In this document: piece by piece, positions 42,497 through 55,020 of the stretch
Position numbering within the stretch: the stretch's first letter is position 1
How the letters are laid out: the number at the start of each line of letters is the position of its first letter
Origin: Takakia lepidozioides
Lineage: Eukaryota > Streptophyta > Takakiopsida > Takakiales > Takakiaceae
DNA length: 60,000 bases
Direction of reading: 5' to 3'
Assembly: GCA_030704615.1 (NCBI GenBank)
Contig: CM060734.1
Location: 40,814,042-40,874,041 of the forward strand
Position numbers and translations under genes: made by a program
The notes under the pieces: model-generated
Database searches by the model: none
Seen by the model: only the letters and a program-made list of their open reading frames with translations
What the model was told of the DNA's origin: nothing

Positions 42497-45400
42497 GTTG
42501 TTCCCCTCTCAAGTTGCATCTGGATGAATTTGAGATCCAAGTCCTCATCAGTCAATCAATCGAGTTTGTTTCATTAGGTGAATCATGATTGATGAGTCAC
42601 TGCAGTGGATACTTTCGACATCATCCTCAGTGGAGCAAGGAGGTCCTTGGGATGGGCACTTGTACATGTGAACTTCTTGTGCCAGGACAACTGGTTACTT
42701 GGATCCCCAGTTGTGTGCTAAAAACTGGCACAGCTTGGGTACTAGTATAGTTAGTCCTTCCCTCGTTCCTCTTTCAAACCCATTTCTGGAGGAATCAGTG
42801 ACACCTGTGCATTTTAGTGTAGTCTTCAATTTTGGGTGTGGTCAGTATTGATCATACCTAATCCGTGCAGGTCTTTGTATCAAATATCCAAATCAGTTAC
42901 TGTCTCCACAAATACAAATTGTCAGGCATTCGAACTGTGATTAAAATTATCTATATGGATGTCATCTTTCAACTCCAAAGGGCACATGCTGGATGTGATT
43001 GAGAGTACATATGCTTCAGCTCTTTCTTGCATTTTGTTCATTTCTGAGCCTCAATTCTGTCTCTCCCCAGAGGTGGTAGATAGTCCAGCACCTCCGAAAC
43101 CTGGTGACCCATGAGGAGTTCCTACGGTATTCCAAAGGTATCCAATCTAGGGGAAAGTTAGAGAGATAGATCTTCAACCCTGTCCACGGTTCCGAAGCAG
43201 CTTGTGTGGTACGTCTGGTTATCTCTCCTCCGTCTGATTGCAGACTCTAGAGTATCGTCTACCAAAATTCATCAGATTTCTGCATCTGTCTATGGGATAG
43301 GCAAGTAGACAGTAGACAAATCCTTAGGTAGGGGACGGATGGGGCTTGAGGACCCTCGGCCTCTATGAACGCTCCAGGTTACCTTCTCCCATGGATTAGT
43401 AATGATTTTCTTGGAGTCTTGAAGCTAGTTCCAGCTGTCGGCTCCAGCTGTGGGCTTCAGCTGTAGGGATAAGCTATACTTTGCATGGGCCAGTGCAGTG
43501 AGCTCTAATTTTGGGAGTTGATGAAAACTAAGTGAGAAATGGAGTGATAGAAGTGATGGTTAGGTTGGAGACTGACAGAATGCGAAATGAAATCTGAATT
43601 GAACAGTAAGGCTCCTATGAATGGCTTGAAATATGCTCAGCATATGGTCTGGTGTCGCCTGAGGATGAGAGTTGCAGAGGCCGTAGGCTCACGTACGTTT
43701 CGGAAGCCGAACTTTGAGGGAAGGGCTGCTACCCCGGAAAGATGCGCCGTAATTTGTTAGGTATACTTCGAAGAATCGCATAAACTGGGAGGTCTGAGCC
43801 TGAAATTCTAAAAAGACCGCGTGGCCGTCCTAAGGGTTCTATTAAAGTAAAGACATAAGAGCTTCCATTAAAAACCGACCAACACGATAGAAGTGGCCCC
43901 TTTTCCTGCAGCTCCAGTGGGGCAGGCAGGCGGTTGTGAGTGAAGCAGCTGCAGTCAGGTAATGCATAGGTATGGAAGGTGAATGGTGGTGGGATTAAAT
44001 CTGCTGAATTGCTTCAATCGTTTTTGGATGTAGCTTTCCGCAATGGCTCTTAGTTACACCGGCTCTGGCTGGAGTCCTCTCTCTCTCTCTGGATTAGCTT
44101 AGTAATGTGGGGACTTGGACGATGATCAAATTTTCAAGAGAAATCTCAAGTGTTCGTACAGAATGCTTAAGAGAGATTGGCGCTTCCAACTTCTTTGAGT
44201 ACATTTGAGCCATCTACAGTTAGTAGTGCCCTCAGGCCAAAGACAAAGTTTGCACCAGGAATTAGCATACAGAAACAAGTCGGTCAACCCAAATCAAGTC
44301 AGCACAAACAAAATCCCACGGCTTTCACCGGGCTATTTCTTCCTCGGTTTGTGTGATCCAAGTTCCACTGTGGCATCGGTCCCCGTTTGGTTAGAAAAAA
44401 ACGAAAAAAACAAATCCTCATCCCTTTCCCTTTGGAGACGATAGGGGTAGGGTCGTTGGTGGACTTGGGAAGATGCCTGCTGAGAAGTACAAGAGACAAG
44501 TTAGTTCCTAGATTGGGGATTGAAGCCGGTCAAACTGAGGATGATGACAGTGAGGTGCATGTCAGCAGGATCGTTTTGTCCTCACCATCACAATAGTCGT
44601 GGGACCATTTCATAAGACGAGTTCTTCCAAGTCTTCTGCTTTTACACTTGTAGGGTCATCTGCATGATAGGAAAGTTGGATTCCAGTGCTGGCATCCTGA
44701 ATTCTTGGCCCACAAGAAAAGCATCCCGGGAGTTCTTTAGTGCCTGGACACTTGATACCTCCGAGGCTTTTATTTATGCTAACCTTGGTTGGCATCATAT
44801 ATATATATATCGACACATGAGTCATCCCATCCCGACCACCCAGACTTGGAGGGGCATACCTCAGTTAGAGAACCCCAGTTCCGACTGCCTTGTACATGAA
44901 TACTCCACTTATACCTTTGCACATGACATGGACACCATCACTTGGAAAGAGTTCGAATTTCCAAACTCGATTTACAATTTAAGGGTGGATCTTCAGTTCC
45001 TGCTCACGCTTCCGGCCAGTTTATAGGATTCCATATGCTTTTGCATCTTAGTTCTCTGTTGCATTATCTCTATCTTACATATTCTGTTTCCGTGAAACAT
45101 TAGGACCCTATTACCGTGTGTCTGTAGTGTGCTCACTTCCACCAAGCGCCATTCATATGAGTTTGTTACTAACTAATTAGTGGCCTAATTGCAAGCACCA
45201 AGTTCATAGAGTTTATTTAGAAAAGTTGCGGCATGGATATGTAAGTACCTCATATGGATTCTATGCCAATCAACATAAGACAGTACCCCACCGAGTTCAT
45301 AGAGTTTACAGTACCGTAAGTGCAGCCTGCCTGTCACAGTTTCCGGGCCCATATAAAAAAATTTATGTGGGCCAGGGTCATGTTTTTCCAGGAGAGGGTG

Positions 45401-46051
45401 AAAATGAGTTTTGGCACTTAAGGGTTAATAAAAATAACGACAAACCAAATACATCCAAATAGATTATGGATAGTGGTTTGGAGGTGAATCCAGACATTTC
45501 CTTCTCCTTCATGATATCATAAATATTTTCAGCAAATGTGATAATAAGACGCTAAAAAATGGTGTATTATGACTCACACCACCACCTCCCAATATTTGTT
45601 GGCATTTGATCTATTTATTGGCTTCTCTTTATTCTAAAGAGGAGATTAAGCATCAGTGTCAAAAATCCCCAAATCCCTATGGTGTATTCCTCAGTGTCAC
45701 CTCCTCTCTTTTGCTCCAAACAATTCCAAGATGTGCCTTCTCCAGGTTTACACTTTACACCTCCCTCAGATACTAATAACTTTGTTATTGAACAACTTAT
45801 GAGAAATAGATGATCAGGTTTAATATGGATTATAGTAGACTCCACTATTCACAAGGAGGAGCCATGTGAAAAAAGTCAAGAAGACGTGGGTATTCAGACA
45901 AGTATTCAAAACGCAGAGGGACAAGTCCCATGACCCCATAAACATCTGTGCTGCAGCCACTGGCCTCACAAAGTTGGCATCTCACACAACAACTGTTCAA
46001 AATTGTTACTTCAATATTGTAGATTTCACATGCTTTGCTTTGCTTATACAA
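42497..46051. other. Intergenic region between RINGv and AUX/LAX genes
   Basis: I see no supportable gene. 42497 onward is the RINGv 3' flank, and 45600-46051 is the 3' flank of the minus-strand AUX/LAX gene, with minus-strand AATAAA signals near 45610-45634. A near-perfect inverted repeat (GGCCCATATAAA against TTTATGTGGGCC, one mismatch) sits at about 45347-45376, and GTTCATAGAGTTTA is repeated at 45202 and 45295. Confidence 0.4.
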
Positions 46052-49000
46052 TTAATGACATTGGTAACATTTTTCAAACAACCCAAAAGATTTGACTTGC
46101 TGGATTATATTCTCCACACTTGCCCAGCTTCCAAATCCACTCCCCAGTATTGCAATGGCCAAAATGATGAATGCGTTCAGGGTCACCATCCCCCACCACC
46201 CACCAAGCTTCCTCAATTTGCTTGGCTTCTCTGCCTCATTCTGCAACACAGTACCCAAACATAGTGATGAAACAGCTTACTACCCCCTCTTCTGAAATCT
46301 CCGGTGTCCCATAAAGAAAACGGTTAACAAATTTGTATCCTACCAAATGTTTTGAGCTTGGTATTCACAGTTGCACACAAACTGACGATGTTCACCACAA
46401 CCTAAATGAAGATGGTTACCTGGCGGGCGATAGGAGACCAAAACACAATGGTGTAGGCAATACAAGGGATGATGAAGGTAGAGAAACTCATAAATAGGGA
46501 CCCAATCATGGAATTGAGGGGCCCAAAGAATGGGAAGGCCAGCGCCAGAAACCATAAAAGTAAAGCCACTGGCAATCTGGCCAGACTTCGAATGAAATAG
46601 TGGGACTGATGCACACCCAGAAGCTTCTCCCACATGAAGTTCAGCGGCATTATATACAGCCCAAAGGCCACAGCCTATTCATGCCAGAACCGACACAACC
46701 AACACTGTCAGTAGAGGTGATTGTCTCTCTCAAATTACGGTGTACCGCAAGCAAAGTGCAACCTCTCTCCTGAAAGTTCATGGGCTTTGCATGACATGGA
46801 CCCAGATTCATACTTTACCTCATAACTTCTCCCTCTGGATGTTTTGTGTGAATTCAATACCAACACATACATAACGACTGTATATTTAAATTCTTTAGCT
46901 CTTTTAATGTGCGTGACCCCTGTACAATGTCCAACTCCCTGTGTCTCAGGGTCTCATGAATCAATCTAAAGTTTAGGAGCTCACTGAACCATACCAATAG
47001 AAAGTGGAGGTGGACCCAGTGACAAGACAACCAGCTCGGTCATCTTAACAAACCAATAAGCCACACAGAACACCATGCTCCAAGGAACAGATCTACAGTT
47101 CTATAAATATGAGAAGATGCCCATGGTGTAGACTTGGATCTATGGTAATTCGCAAAGAATGTGTACCTGGTGCATAATCATGAAAATGATGGCAGTGCTT
47201 CTGGCATTTGATGAAGGCAGCACAGCAAATGCATTATTCTTTTTCTGCAACCTGTCCCCAAAGGCCCAGTAGACCGTGACCGAGTGGGGAATAGTGATGG
47301 ACAGCACGTACAGGGTGCAGGCCACATAGACATACTTGTAACGGATTGGCTTCCACATGGCATGCATTATCTCTCTGCACAGTACGATGAGCCCACGAAA
47401 GCATATAGTCAACAGAACACATCCAATAAATCTATGCTCTTACTCTTCAATGGAATGTCCTAGGCCAGCGGGAATCCATGACTAGAAAGCAAACAACTAT
47501 GAGTCGCAGTGTTTTTCTTCTTCTTCGAGTCATGCAGAAAGCCAATGCCACATGTACTTCTTGAGATGTCATCGACATCACAGAAAACACTAAGAGAACC
47601 ACTCCAGAATGTTGTAATATCTTAAGCTGGCAGTTCCAGGGATTGACATTCATTGAAGCAAGTTTTCCCCTTTTGAGATGGGGAAAGAAACCCAATGATC
47701 AACAGCTAAAATTCTCCTTTCATCATCACCCAGCAGAAATAATTGAGTGCCCCATAGAACCAAGTTGCACTGGAAAATTATTCCCCCTCTTTAGTCATGT
47801 AGTTCATAGCCTACTTTCACACCAAAATCAAACTAACCCGAGAAGCAACTAGGAATCATCATCCAGAGAGGACAAGGGACCTCTGCCACCTTGGGCAGCA
47901 GAAAAAAGGAATATTGGTGTACATATATCATACATGGTAATGGCATGACCACCAGAGGCGAAGAGTATGTTGGTTGTGCCTGTGAAAAATGTCTTCAAGT
48001 TGTTGGGAGCTGAGTGAGTGACATGTGGAACCTGCATCCAGTAACCCCAGCTACTGTTACAAAGAGATAAGACAGACAGCAAATAATGTACTCATGAGAC
48101 ATTCTTTGCCATAGCCTTGTGCCCCCGGGCCCAGTTTGGGCGGAACAAAAGGGAACAGACAATAAGGGTGACAAGGGGAGGGAGTTTCTGCTTCTACCTA
48201 TAAAAAAACATGAAGCTGGAAACAAGGAAGGTGTGAACCTGTCCATGGGAGAGAGCTGCACTGAACATGTACCAAGCTGTGTAAGTGGTGGTCAAAACTC
48301 CCAAGAAGGACCAGATGCGAAAATTATGAATAGTTGGCAGCAGGACAACGAAGAGGGAGATGGCACCAAATACAAGAGTCCACGTTCGTTTATCGTGATG
48401 TGGATTCAAATAGTAAGCATTACTGTCAGACAATGGACAACATCAGTACGTAACTGAAGGCGGAAAATCCTCCATTCAACCAAGCAGCCATCAACATATT
48501 ATGCGAGGTACAACTCATCCATTTGGCATCAAAGATCCCCACATGTGAAAGCTGGATACATAGCAATATAGCAGGTTCCAGTGCAGATATTCCTTGAAGG
48601 TGCTTACCTAGCACAAGCAATGATCTGGACTACTGCGACTGCACCCACAGTGATAATGTTGAAGAAGAGGGATACCCGTTGTGCCCACACTCCTACAAGA
48701 GAACCTAGCAACTCATGGTACTGCACATTTGAAAAGCCATCCCCAAAAAATTATGTCATAACTGAATTGTGATTATAGATCATCCCCGCAGTAAAAAGAA
48801 AATTTCAAATTGGTGAGCCAGATGGATAGTACCTGAAATGTCCTTTGGAAAGATAACCCAGGAAAAATGCTCTTGGTTTCATATCTGAGGGTCTGTTTTA
48901 ACTGCTTTGCATGCACACACCCATCTAATCATTCCCCCCCCCCCTCTCTTTCCATTCCTCTCGACTGTCTCTCAAACAACATCCAGCTCAACCAGCATAT

Positions 49001-49790
49001 TTCCAGCTAGTGCAAACTCAACTTTCTACCCTAGCACACTACGCAATGTATGTTCAGAATGGGGATGTACCTGTATGACATGTCTCTTGAAGTCCACGCC
49101 CTCTCTCTCCTTACGGACACGGTATTCTACATAGAGGCGTGCCAGTAGGTAGCAAGTGTACACGCCTGTGCACACATAAAAGATATGGAAAAATATTCCC
49201 AGTTTGAATCCCATTTGTGAATATGACGTTGGCATTGAGAGGATGACTTGCCCCACCTACACAATGGCAGTCACTGAATTCAGCAGGGCTTGTACATCAG
49301 GATGCGGAAATGAGTCTGTTGAAGCATCTTCTTTTCAGGGTCGTACGGTCCGAAAAGAGGAGAAAATAGAATGCCGTACTTGCAGTCCTCAGGAATCACA
49401 AGTCAGCAAAGCATGCAACGATGTCATTATTCAAGGCGTACTCAACTAATACTTCTTGTGTCACACTGTTCGTGTAGCTATCTTTCACAAATTTCAAGTT
49501 CCATGACTCTGCAGCAATACTTCTGTGTACACTATTGTGGAAATGTGAGAGTTTTCAAGACTCACTTGGGCGGAAACAGCGTTCAACCATGCATCATAAA
49601 CAGATCCCCCGTTCCAAATTGCCTTCTTGAAGAACAGTGTCGAGGCGCTGCTTGTCTTTCCCGTTGCCTGGCCATCATCGTACACTCCATTCTCCTTGGC
49701 GGAAGCTCCAACAGAGCCGTTCTCTATCTGTCCAGGATCATAGGCTTCTCCATTTCCACTAACCTTCAAGTCTGGTCCCTTGGAGTCCAT
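46052..49790 (-). CDS. AUX1/LAX auxin influx carrier, 8 exons
   Basis: Proton-coupled amino-acid/auxin permease family; imports IAA at the plasma membrane. Exons: 49790-49566, 49256-49071, 48720-48608, 48422-48239, 48031-47934, 47374-47167, 46674-46420, 46240-46052; all GT..AG, 1458 bases, 485 aa, the length of typical AUX1 proteins. Diagnostic pieces: WNGGSVYDAWLNAVSAQ at the end of the hydrophilic N-terminus, ARLYVEYRVRKEREGVDFKR, YYLNPHHDKRTW, NFRIWSFLGVLTTTYTAWYM, GTTNILFASGGHAIT, EIMHAMWKP, VYWAFGDRL, FFGPLNSMIGSL and the terminal FGLFEKCYQCH. About ten hydrophobic spans follow the family pattern. The ATG is directly preceded by an AG that looks like a splice acceptor, so a 5' UTR intron is likely. 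AUX1 normally reads IASNIYYIND where this has ASNAYYLNPH. Confidence 0.94.
48105..48150 (-). repeat. Dispersed repeat family 2, copy C
   Basis: The core at 48111-48144 matches copies at 25950 and 27634 (ATAGCCTTGTG..CCCAGTTTGGGCGG). It lies in the intron between AUX/LAX exons 4 and 5. Confidence 0.5.
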
Positions 49791-51000
49791 CTGCAATGCC
49801 GAGAGGTGGAGTGGTTCAGGCGGTAAGAATCAGGAGTAGATTAATTCTTCTCTTAGCACAGCCTACTGTGGATCACTACCTGAGTCGCTGGATCACAGTG
49901 GGCGAAACATTGCCTTTGAATAAAACTCTGATTTCAAACATTGAAGGTGCAGTTATGAGGCATTTGCACTTATATTCACATGATTATGGCTCAAAAGATG
50001 CTCGACAGCTTCGACGATCCACTACTTTGGGAGTCTCGTGGATTAGGACAGACCAAATCGAGCGCCTCTCTGTGTCTACAGCAAAGACCTGCTGTTGTAA
50101 CTCTGGCAAATCTTCCTACCAGTATGACTCCGAAGTCGAATATATCAATAGCAGTAAGACTTGACGACTGTAGTCGCCCTCTGTTTGCACCCTGTTGGAG
50201 AATCAAATAGGTATGTATTTAACCCATTTAGTAACGCCTGGCGTTCCCTCAAAAATCTGCAGAAGATGAAGCTTACTCACTTGCATAAATGGTAGAATAG
50301 ATTCTGATGGGTCCGCAAGCCAGCTGCTTCGTTCACTAGCAAACCACTTCAGTGAGCCAACTGAAAGCTAGGAGATGGTGCCGACCCCAGAACGCCCACC
50401 ACAGAATATGGACTGAGCAGTCTTCAGGCTTTCATTCCACTGCAGTCGTCCAACACTTTCTGTATCATATCCTGAATGGTATCTAGAAAGCCACTAGAGT
50501 CTGAATGGAGGTGCGAGGCAGCAGCAACGAGCAAGGTTATCGCTGCACCTGAAGCCCCTCTACTCACACAAGACAGGTCTACTCTTGGACTGCTCCCCCC
50601 GAACTTAAACTAAAACGTAATCCTAAAGCGTAACATGCAAGTGAGAGAGCGAGAAAAGAGAGAGAGAGAGACTCTTCTCTCTTAATGAAAGCGGAGCTGG
50701 CCGAGCACCAGGCCAAACAGCTGAAGATGTGGGTCTGTCTGAAAGAGCAGCCCTGACTCGCACAGATGGACAATACACGTAGATGAATGTGGCGTCCTGT
50801 CGTAGACAAAAAGACAAGAGAGAATGAGTCGGACCCAGGAGATCCAGAAGTAGAGATTGTGGCAACGACAGGACTGACAGTGGGGCTCTCTCTCGTGGCT
50901 GCTGCACAAGAAGCGAAACACCGAAAGTTTTGTAACATACTTAGCCACAGGAAGGCGCAATGATTAGTGGGTGAGGCCGCCACATCGGAGGAGTGCTTTG
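49791..51000 (-). promoter_or_regulatory. AUX/LAX 5' leader region and promoter candidate
   Basis: Upstream of the AUX/LAX start the minus strand has an acceptor-like TTGCAG at the ATG, then about 0.8 kb of sequence without a gene. A strongly CT-rich stretch lies near 50640-50680, common in plant 5' leaders. I infer a first non-coding exon around 50.6-51.0 kb; its donor cannot be fixed by eye. Confidence 0.35.
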
Positions 51001-51808
51001 CTAGAGGCTAGCCAGATCGAAGGAGTGAGAGAGCGAGTCTACAACACAGGCTTACTACCAATACGCGATCTCCCAGGATTTTGGGGAGTTTGGTCTTAAC
51101 GTCTTACGAGCTTCTCCATCATATCCGTTTACTGTCGGTAAATAACTTATATCCAAACCACGAGTCCTCCAGCTTTCCATCGAACCCCATGTGTCTAAGT
51201 TAGTGTCGACCCAAGAATGTCATCATCCTTCAGGGAAGACTTTTGGAAGGGATGTAGAGTGAAAGGACACATCCGAGCATAATGTCTTGTAAATACCAGC
51301 AGGGTGAGGTCTAGTAAGTAGGTGGAGAATTGACAGAAAGCTCGGGGCGTTGTGGGCATGCAAAGTCCGAGTTGAAAGGGTCCACAGTCGACAAGTGGGG
51401 TAGTGTCGTGGACAATCGCAGCAAGGCACGTTGTGAGTTGTCAGCATTGCACTTGGAAACCCTCAGTTCCCGGGATTTTGATGAGAGAGTACCTAGCTTG
51501 GAATTCGAACGTTTACTTTGACTTGGACCACACTGTGTCGATGATCAAACATGCTTCTTGCGGTTGGGCACTTTTGGGGATGTTTGTTTGAAAGCCTGCC
51601 TGCCTAAGTTTTTCTGAGGGGACAGTGAGTGATGGTGATTTGAGACAATTTTGAGAGGATGAGAATTAAACACCAAAATGCAAATAGAAAGGATTGAAAT
51701 TGGGTCGTCCATTAAGTTCTTACATTATAAGTTGGGTAGACCCATTAAATTGGGTTGCTCGCATTAAGTTCTTACATTGTTCCTATTACATATCTTCCGG
51801 TCTTGGAC
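51001..51808. other. Spacer without gene
   Basis: There is no recognisable gene. The 16-mer ATTAAGTTCTTACATT occurs twice (near 51712 and 51764). Confidence 0.4.
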
Positions 51809-52015
51809 CAGTGTTGGGCAGATATCGAGTCAGCAGGATATCAGTCCCCATGTCAAAGTATCCAGACTTGGAACCAGAATTCCTTAGGACCCGGGTTAGA
51901 TGCATATCCGGATCTGTTGTTTGTCATGTTGGTAATACCCGGAAGCGGCAGATATCTAAAAACCAAACCTGAAACCGGCAGGGATTAAAAAACGATAATA
52001 TCCGCCCCCACACTG
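51809..52015. mobile_element. hAT-like MITE (207 bp)
   Basis: The ends read CAGTGTTGGGCAGATAT and, inverted, CAGTGTGGGGGCGGATAT, with CAGTG termini like the larger hAT element at 53040. The flanking 8 bases (TCTTGGAC and GTGTGGAC) match at five of eight places, compatible with a decayed 8-bp target duplication. No coding capacity. Confidence 0.6.
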
Positions 52016-52051
52016 GTGTGGACCAGGACCAGTCCAAGACCAGTGTTAGGA

Positions 52052-52077
52052 CTGGTATCACAAAAATGTGATACCAG
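52052..52077. repeat. Perfect 11-bp hairpin
   Basis: CTGGTATCACA, a loop of four A, then TGTGATACCAG. Further ACTGGT/ACCAGT copies flank it. It may be part of another small inverted-repeat element. Confidence 0.6.
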
Positions 52078-53039
52078 ACTGGTCATGGTATATTACAAGG
52101 GCCCAGGACTCGTATGGTCTTGGGGTAAGGGGCCTAGGGTTTAGGAGGGGTATCAATAACGTAGGATGTATAGGAGTAGGGTAAAAATATTTGTTTTTTT
52201 CATCTCATAGGGGGGAATATAAATATTGCCCGGGTAAGTATATGGAATATTCACTATATTCAAGAGAATATTCAATAACCTGAAAAAAAATTATCTTCAC
52301 ACTGGACAACAATCATAACACAATGCACACATACAAAACCAAAACCAGAATTGAGCTCAACACATTATTGAGTATCACAAAGATGCCAATCTCCCCACAT
52401 AACTTACACCTAGTGCCGCTTGGAGGCTCACATCGCAACAATAATGTACCCCAACTCATTTGGCCAGCTTGGGAAGGTCAGGCAACCCCACGCTCTGGGA
52501 AGAGCCAATCAGTGGGGCCGACGGAGGCTTGTAGAGGAGGGAAATGGCTCGACGGGCTGCACACACCTGTACGCATAGAAGTAAGGGGGGTACGCGTAGA
52601 AGCAGGGGTCGATGGGAGGTAGACTGGTTTTTTATATAGAGGATGGGATGGGGCCCACATTCCAGAAGCAGCGGCATGAGGGGTGGACCCCTTCCAGAAG
52701 GCTCCACCACCGCCTCCAAAGACTATATATAGAGGGTAAGAGTTTCATTTTATTACGCCTCCCTTTGGTGGGCTCTGCAAGCAGGGCCCGTTACAAAATA
52801 AAAATTTGGAACCTGAACCATCAAAAGTCTTAAGAAAACAGCCATATATATACACTGTATCAACAACAATCTCATCCATCGCAATACTAGACAGTATACA
52901 CTGCAATATAGAGCGAGGTACGATTGCCCCTAGTATGGTATTACCCGGGGTATTGGCCATCCTATAGCTACCTAACTAGGGTATGGTCTTACCTACCCGG
53001 GTTGATATCAATATAATTACCCGGGTTGGACCTATATAC
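52078..53039. other. Spacer without gene
   Basis: No gene is visible. The region includes short CCCGGG-containing direct motifs (ACCCGGGTTG near 52995 and 53020) and AT-rich tracts. It is probably decayed repeat sequence. Confidence 0.35.
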
Positions 53040-53092
53040 CAGTGTTGGGCGGTTATGAACTTTGGCCGGTTATAACCGATTATTAGACCGGT

Positions 53093-53136
<44 letters not shown>

Positions 53137-53738
53137 GGAGGAGGTGCAAAAATCAAAAAACCGGATATAAACAGATCCGGCGGAGGCTAGGGGTTGAGAT
53201 AACCGGCGAGCAAGTTTGGTTTTTTATTTATTGGTATCCGACCATAGCCTTAAAAAAGGACCCGGTTATCAATAAATAGTGTCAGCATATACCCTTGCTA
53301 AGATTAATGTGACACCAATCTGGTAACTAAGCTGTCCATTATTGATTATCTGGATGATCCAGTTTCAAGGGCTAACCATCTTGCATGGCTGGTCAATCCC
53401 TGCTTGGCATTTATTTAATCTTTTTTTAATATTTTCATCATTTCAATATATGTAAATTTTTATTTTATAAAATTTTCATTTACATGACTGCAATATAACC
53501 GTTTTAAGGACCGCCGGTTATCTACCGGTTATGAAGTATATTGAACTTCCAGAACCGGTTCAAAAAACCGCCTGTGCAAAGGTCTTTAATAACCGGAATT
53601 GAACTTAACCGGTTTTTTGAAAACATCAAAGAGCCGCCTCCGGCAGGTTATTTAATTTTTTCTTTTGTCCATTTAACCGCCTCCGGAGGTTCTAAAGAAG
53701 GGGCAATTGGCAAAGAACCTGATAACCGCCCAACACTG
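53040..53738. mobile_element. Non-autonomous hAT element (699 bp)
   Basis: Terminal inverted repeats CAGTGTTGGGCGGTTAT are perfect at both ends, with an exact 8-bp target duplication CTATATAC (53032-53039 and 53739-53746), the hallmark of hAT transposons. It has no transposase. Many copies of ACCGGTTAT/ATAACCGG in both orientations fill the interior, the kind of subterminal array bound by hAT transposases. An AT microsatellite lies at 53096-53135. The perfect duplication suggests a relatively young insertion. Confidence 0.93.
53096..53135. repeat. TA microsatellite inside the hAT element
   Basis: About 20 TA units, uninterrupted. Confidence 0.95.
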
Positions 53739-53814
53739 CTATATACTGGTCGGCTCCACATTCATGTGCTACACATCAACATCAGCTTTTAAGCCCAACC
53801 ACTAACAATGTGTT

Positions 53815-53935
53815 TGCTTGTGGACAACCAACATTGAGCCCAGGTGGTAAGGGTACTAGAGGTAATGGGCTCAAACCACTTGTTGGAAGGTGTCACCTTC
53901 CGGTCCCAGAAAGCAGTAGCCCTTCTAGATCAAGT
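53815..53935 (+). repeat. tRNA-derived SINE-like repeat
   Basis: A-box-like GAGCCCAGGTGG (53836-53847) and B-box-like GGGCTCAAACC (53867-53877) at short spacing, followed by a body motif (GGAAGGTGTCACCTTCCGG) partly shared with 54330 and 24410. The edges are uncertain. Confidence 0.45.
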
Positions 53936-54289
53936 GACACCATAATTTCCACTTGCTTCAGTAATTTTGTTTGCTTGTGTGGAATCAGTGTAAAATTGTG
54001 TGGACCTTCAGTGTGATGTTTAGCTCTGGCTAAGCTAGGGAACCTTAGCCTAGCCAAAACGAACGGAGTGCTGTGATGGTGCGACGCGCAAAACCAAATA
54101 GTTGACTATTGGTGGCAAGATTGTGGAGCCTCATATACGTAAAACTTGTTGTCTAAAATATGTTTTTGTGTCAACAGCCCCTATTTCTGCCGCAACACCT
54201 TATTTATGCTGAAATACCCTAAAATCGAAAATCTAAGCCCTCTGGTTCAAGTTGAACTGTCGGTAAAGAAAAGGAAAAGAAAAGTATGT

Positions 54290-54440
54290 TGCCTCCCCAA
54301 GGAACTATATCCCAAAGGGCTAGTGCCTTCCGGCGGGAAGGTGGACACCTTTGTGACACGAATCGGTGGATAGAACCCTCCAAGGTGGTATGTGTCCATA
54401 ACCAGTGGGCTACAACAGGACAGGACACTGTATGGATGGC
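54290..54440 (-). repeat. tRNA-derived SINE-like repeat
   Basis: On the minus strand an A box TAGCCCACTGG (54402-54412) and a B box GGGTTCTATCC (54368-54378) have tRNA-like spacing. The body downstream contains GGACACC..CTTCCCGCCGGAAGGC, related to 24409-24440. Confidence 0.55.
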
Positions 54441-54779
54441 CTTCTCTAACCTGTACCACTGATAGGTCCTCTAGTCCCCCTATATTGCGCTCAGGTACGT
54501 TTATGGCCGCTCGAGTGCATTTCGATACAATTGCTCACAAGATATCTAATAATTGCACCTGGTACAAAACATAGTATATTTAGATATGAAGGAAAGCTTT
54601 AAAAGGGACTTTCTTCAATATGTATAAAACTAAATAATCATCATCATTATTATTATTGACACAGGGACCACTCACAATTGACAGTCGGCCCTCTTTAAAT
54701 GTTATGCATGGAAAACATAACATTTACAGATCTATAACAACTAAAAGGAGGGAAAAATATCCTACCCTAACAATTTTAT

Positions 54780-55020
54780 TTTATTTTTTATTTATTTTTT
54801 GTAAAGGTAACCTGGGAGCGGCAGCCCACAATTCAGTCTTGAGGAGGGGGAAAAATTAACCCCCTTTCATTTATGGGCCATGAGGCCTACAGGATGACCA
54901 ACGCCCAGACATACCGTCACAAACAGTCCCACACACGGGGCAGGGCAGCGGGTTTGAACCCTGAACCACCAGGGCAACACATTGTGCACTTACCAACTGA
55001 GCTACCAGCCGATGTGCACA
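54780..55020 (-). repeat. tRNA-derived SINE, best preserved copy
   Basis: On the minus strand a near-consensus A box TAGCTCAGTTGG (54993-55004) and a B box GGTTCAAACCC (54950-54960) form a tRNA-like head. A tRNA-unrelated body of about 150 bases follows, ending CCCAGGTTACCTTTAC before an A-rich tail (54790-54800). AATTGT occurs at both flanks, a possible short target duplication. The 5' half cannot fold a full tRNA with CCA end, so it is a SINE rather than a tRNA gene. Confidence 0.65.

Noticed and set aside
49371-49826. 151-codon plus-strand ORF
   Set aside because: It is antisense to AUX/LAX exon 1 and the neighbouring intron; no independent support.
51809-53738. One large hAT element spanning both CAGTGTTGGG sites
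   Set aside because: Each site pairs with its own inverted end, and 53040-53738 has its own perfect 8-bp duplication.
54940-55012. Functional tRNA gene
   Set aside because: A and B boxes are good, but the acceptor stem does not pair and an A-rich tailed body follows, as in a SINE.
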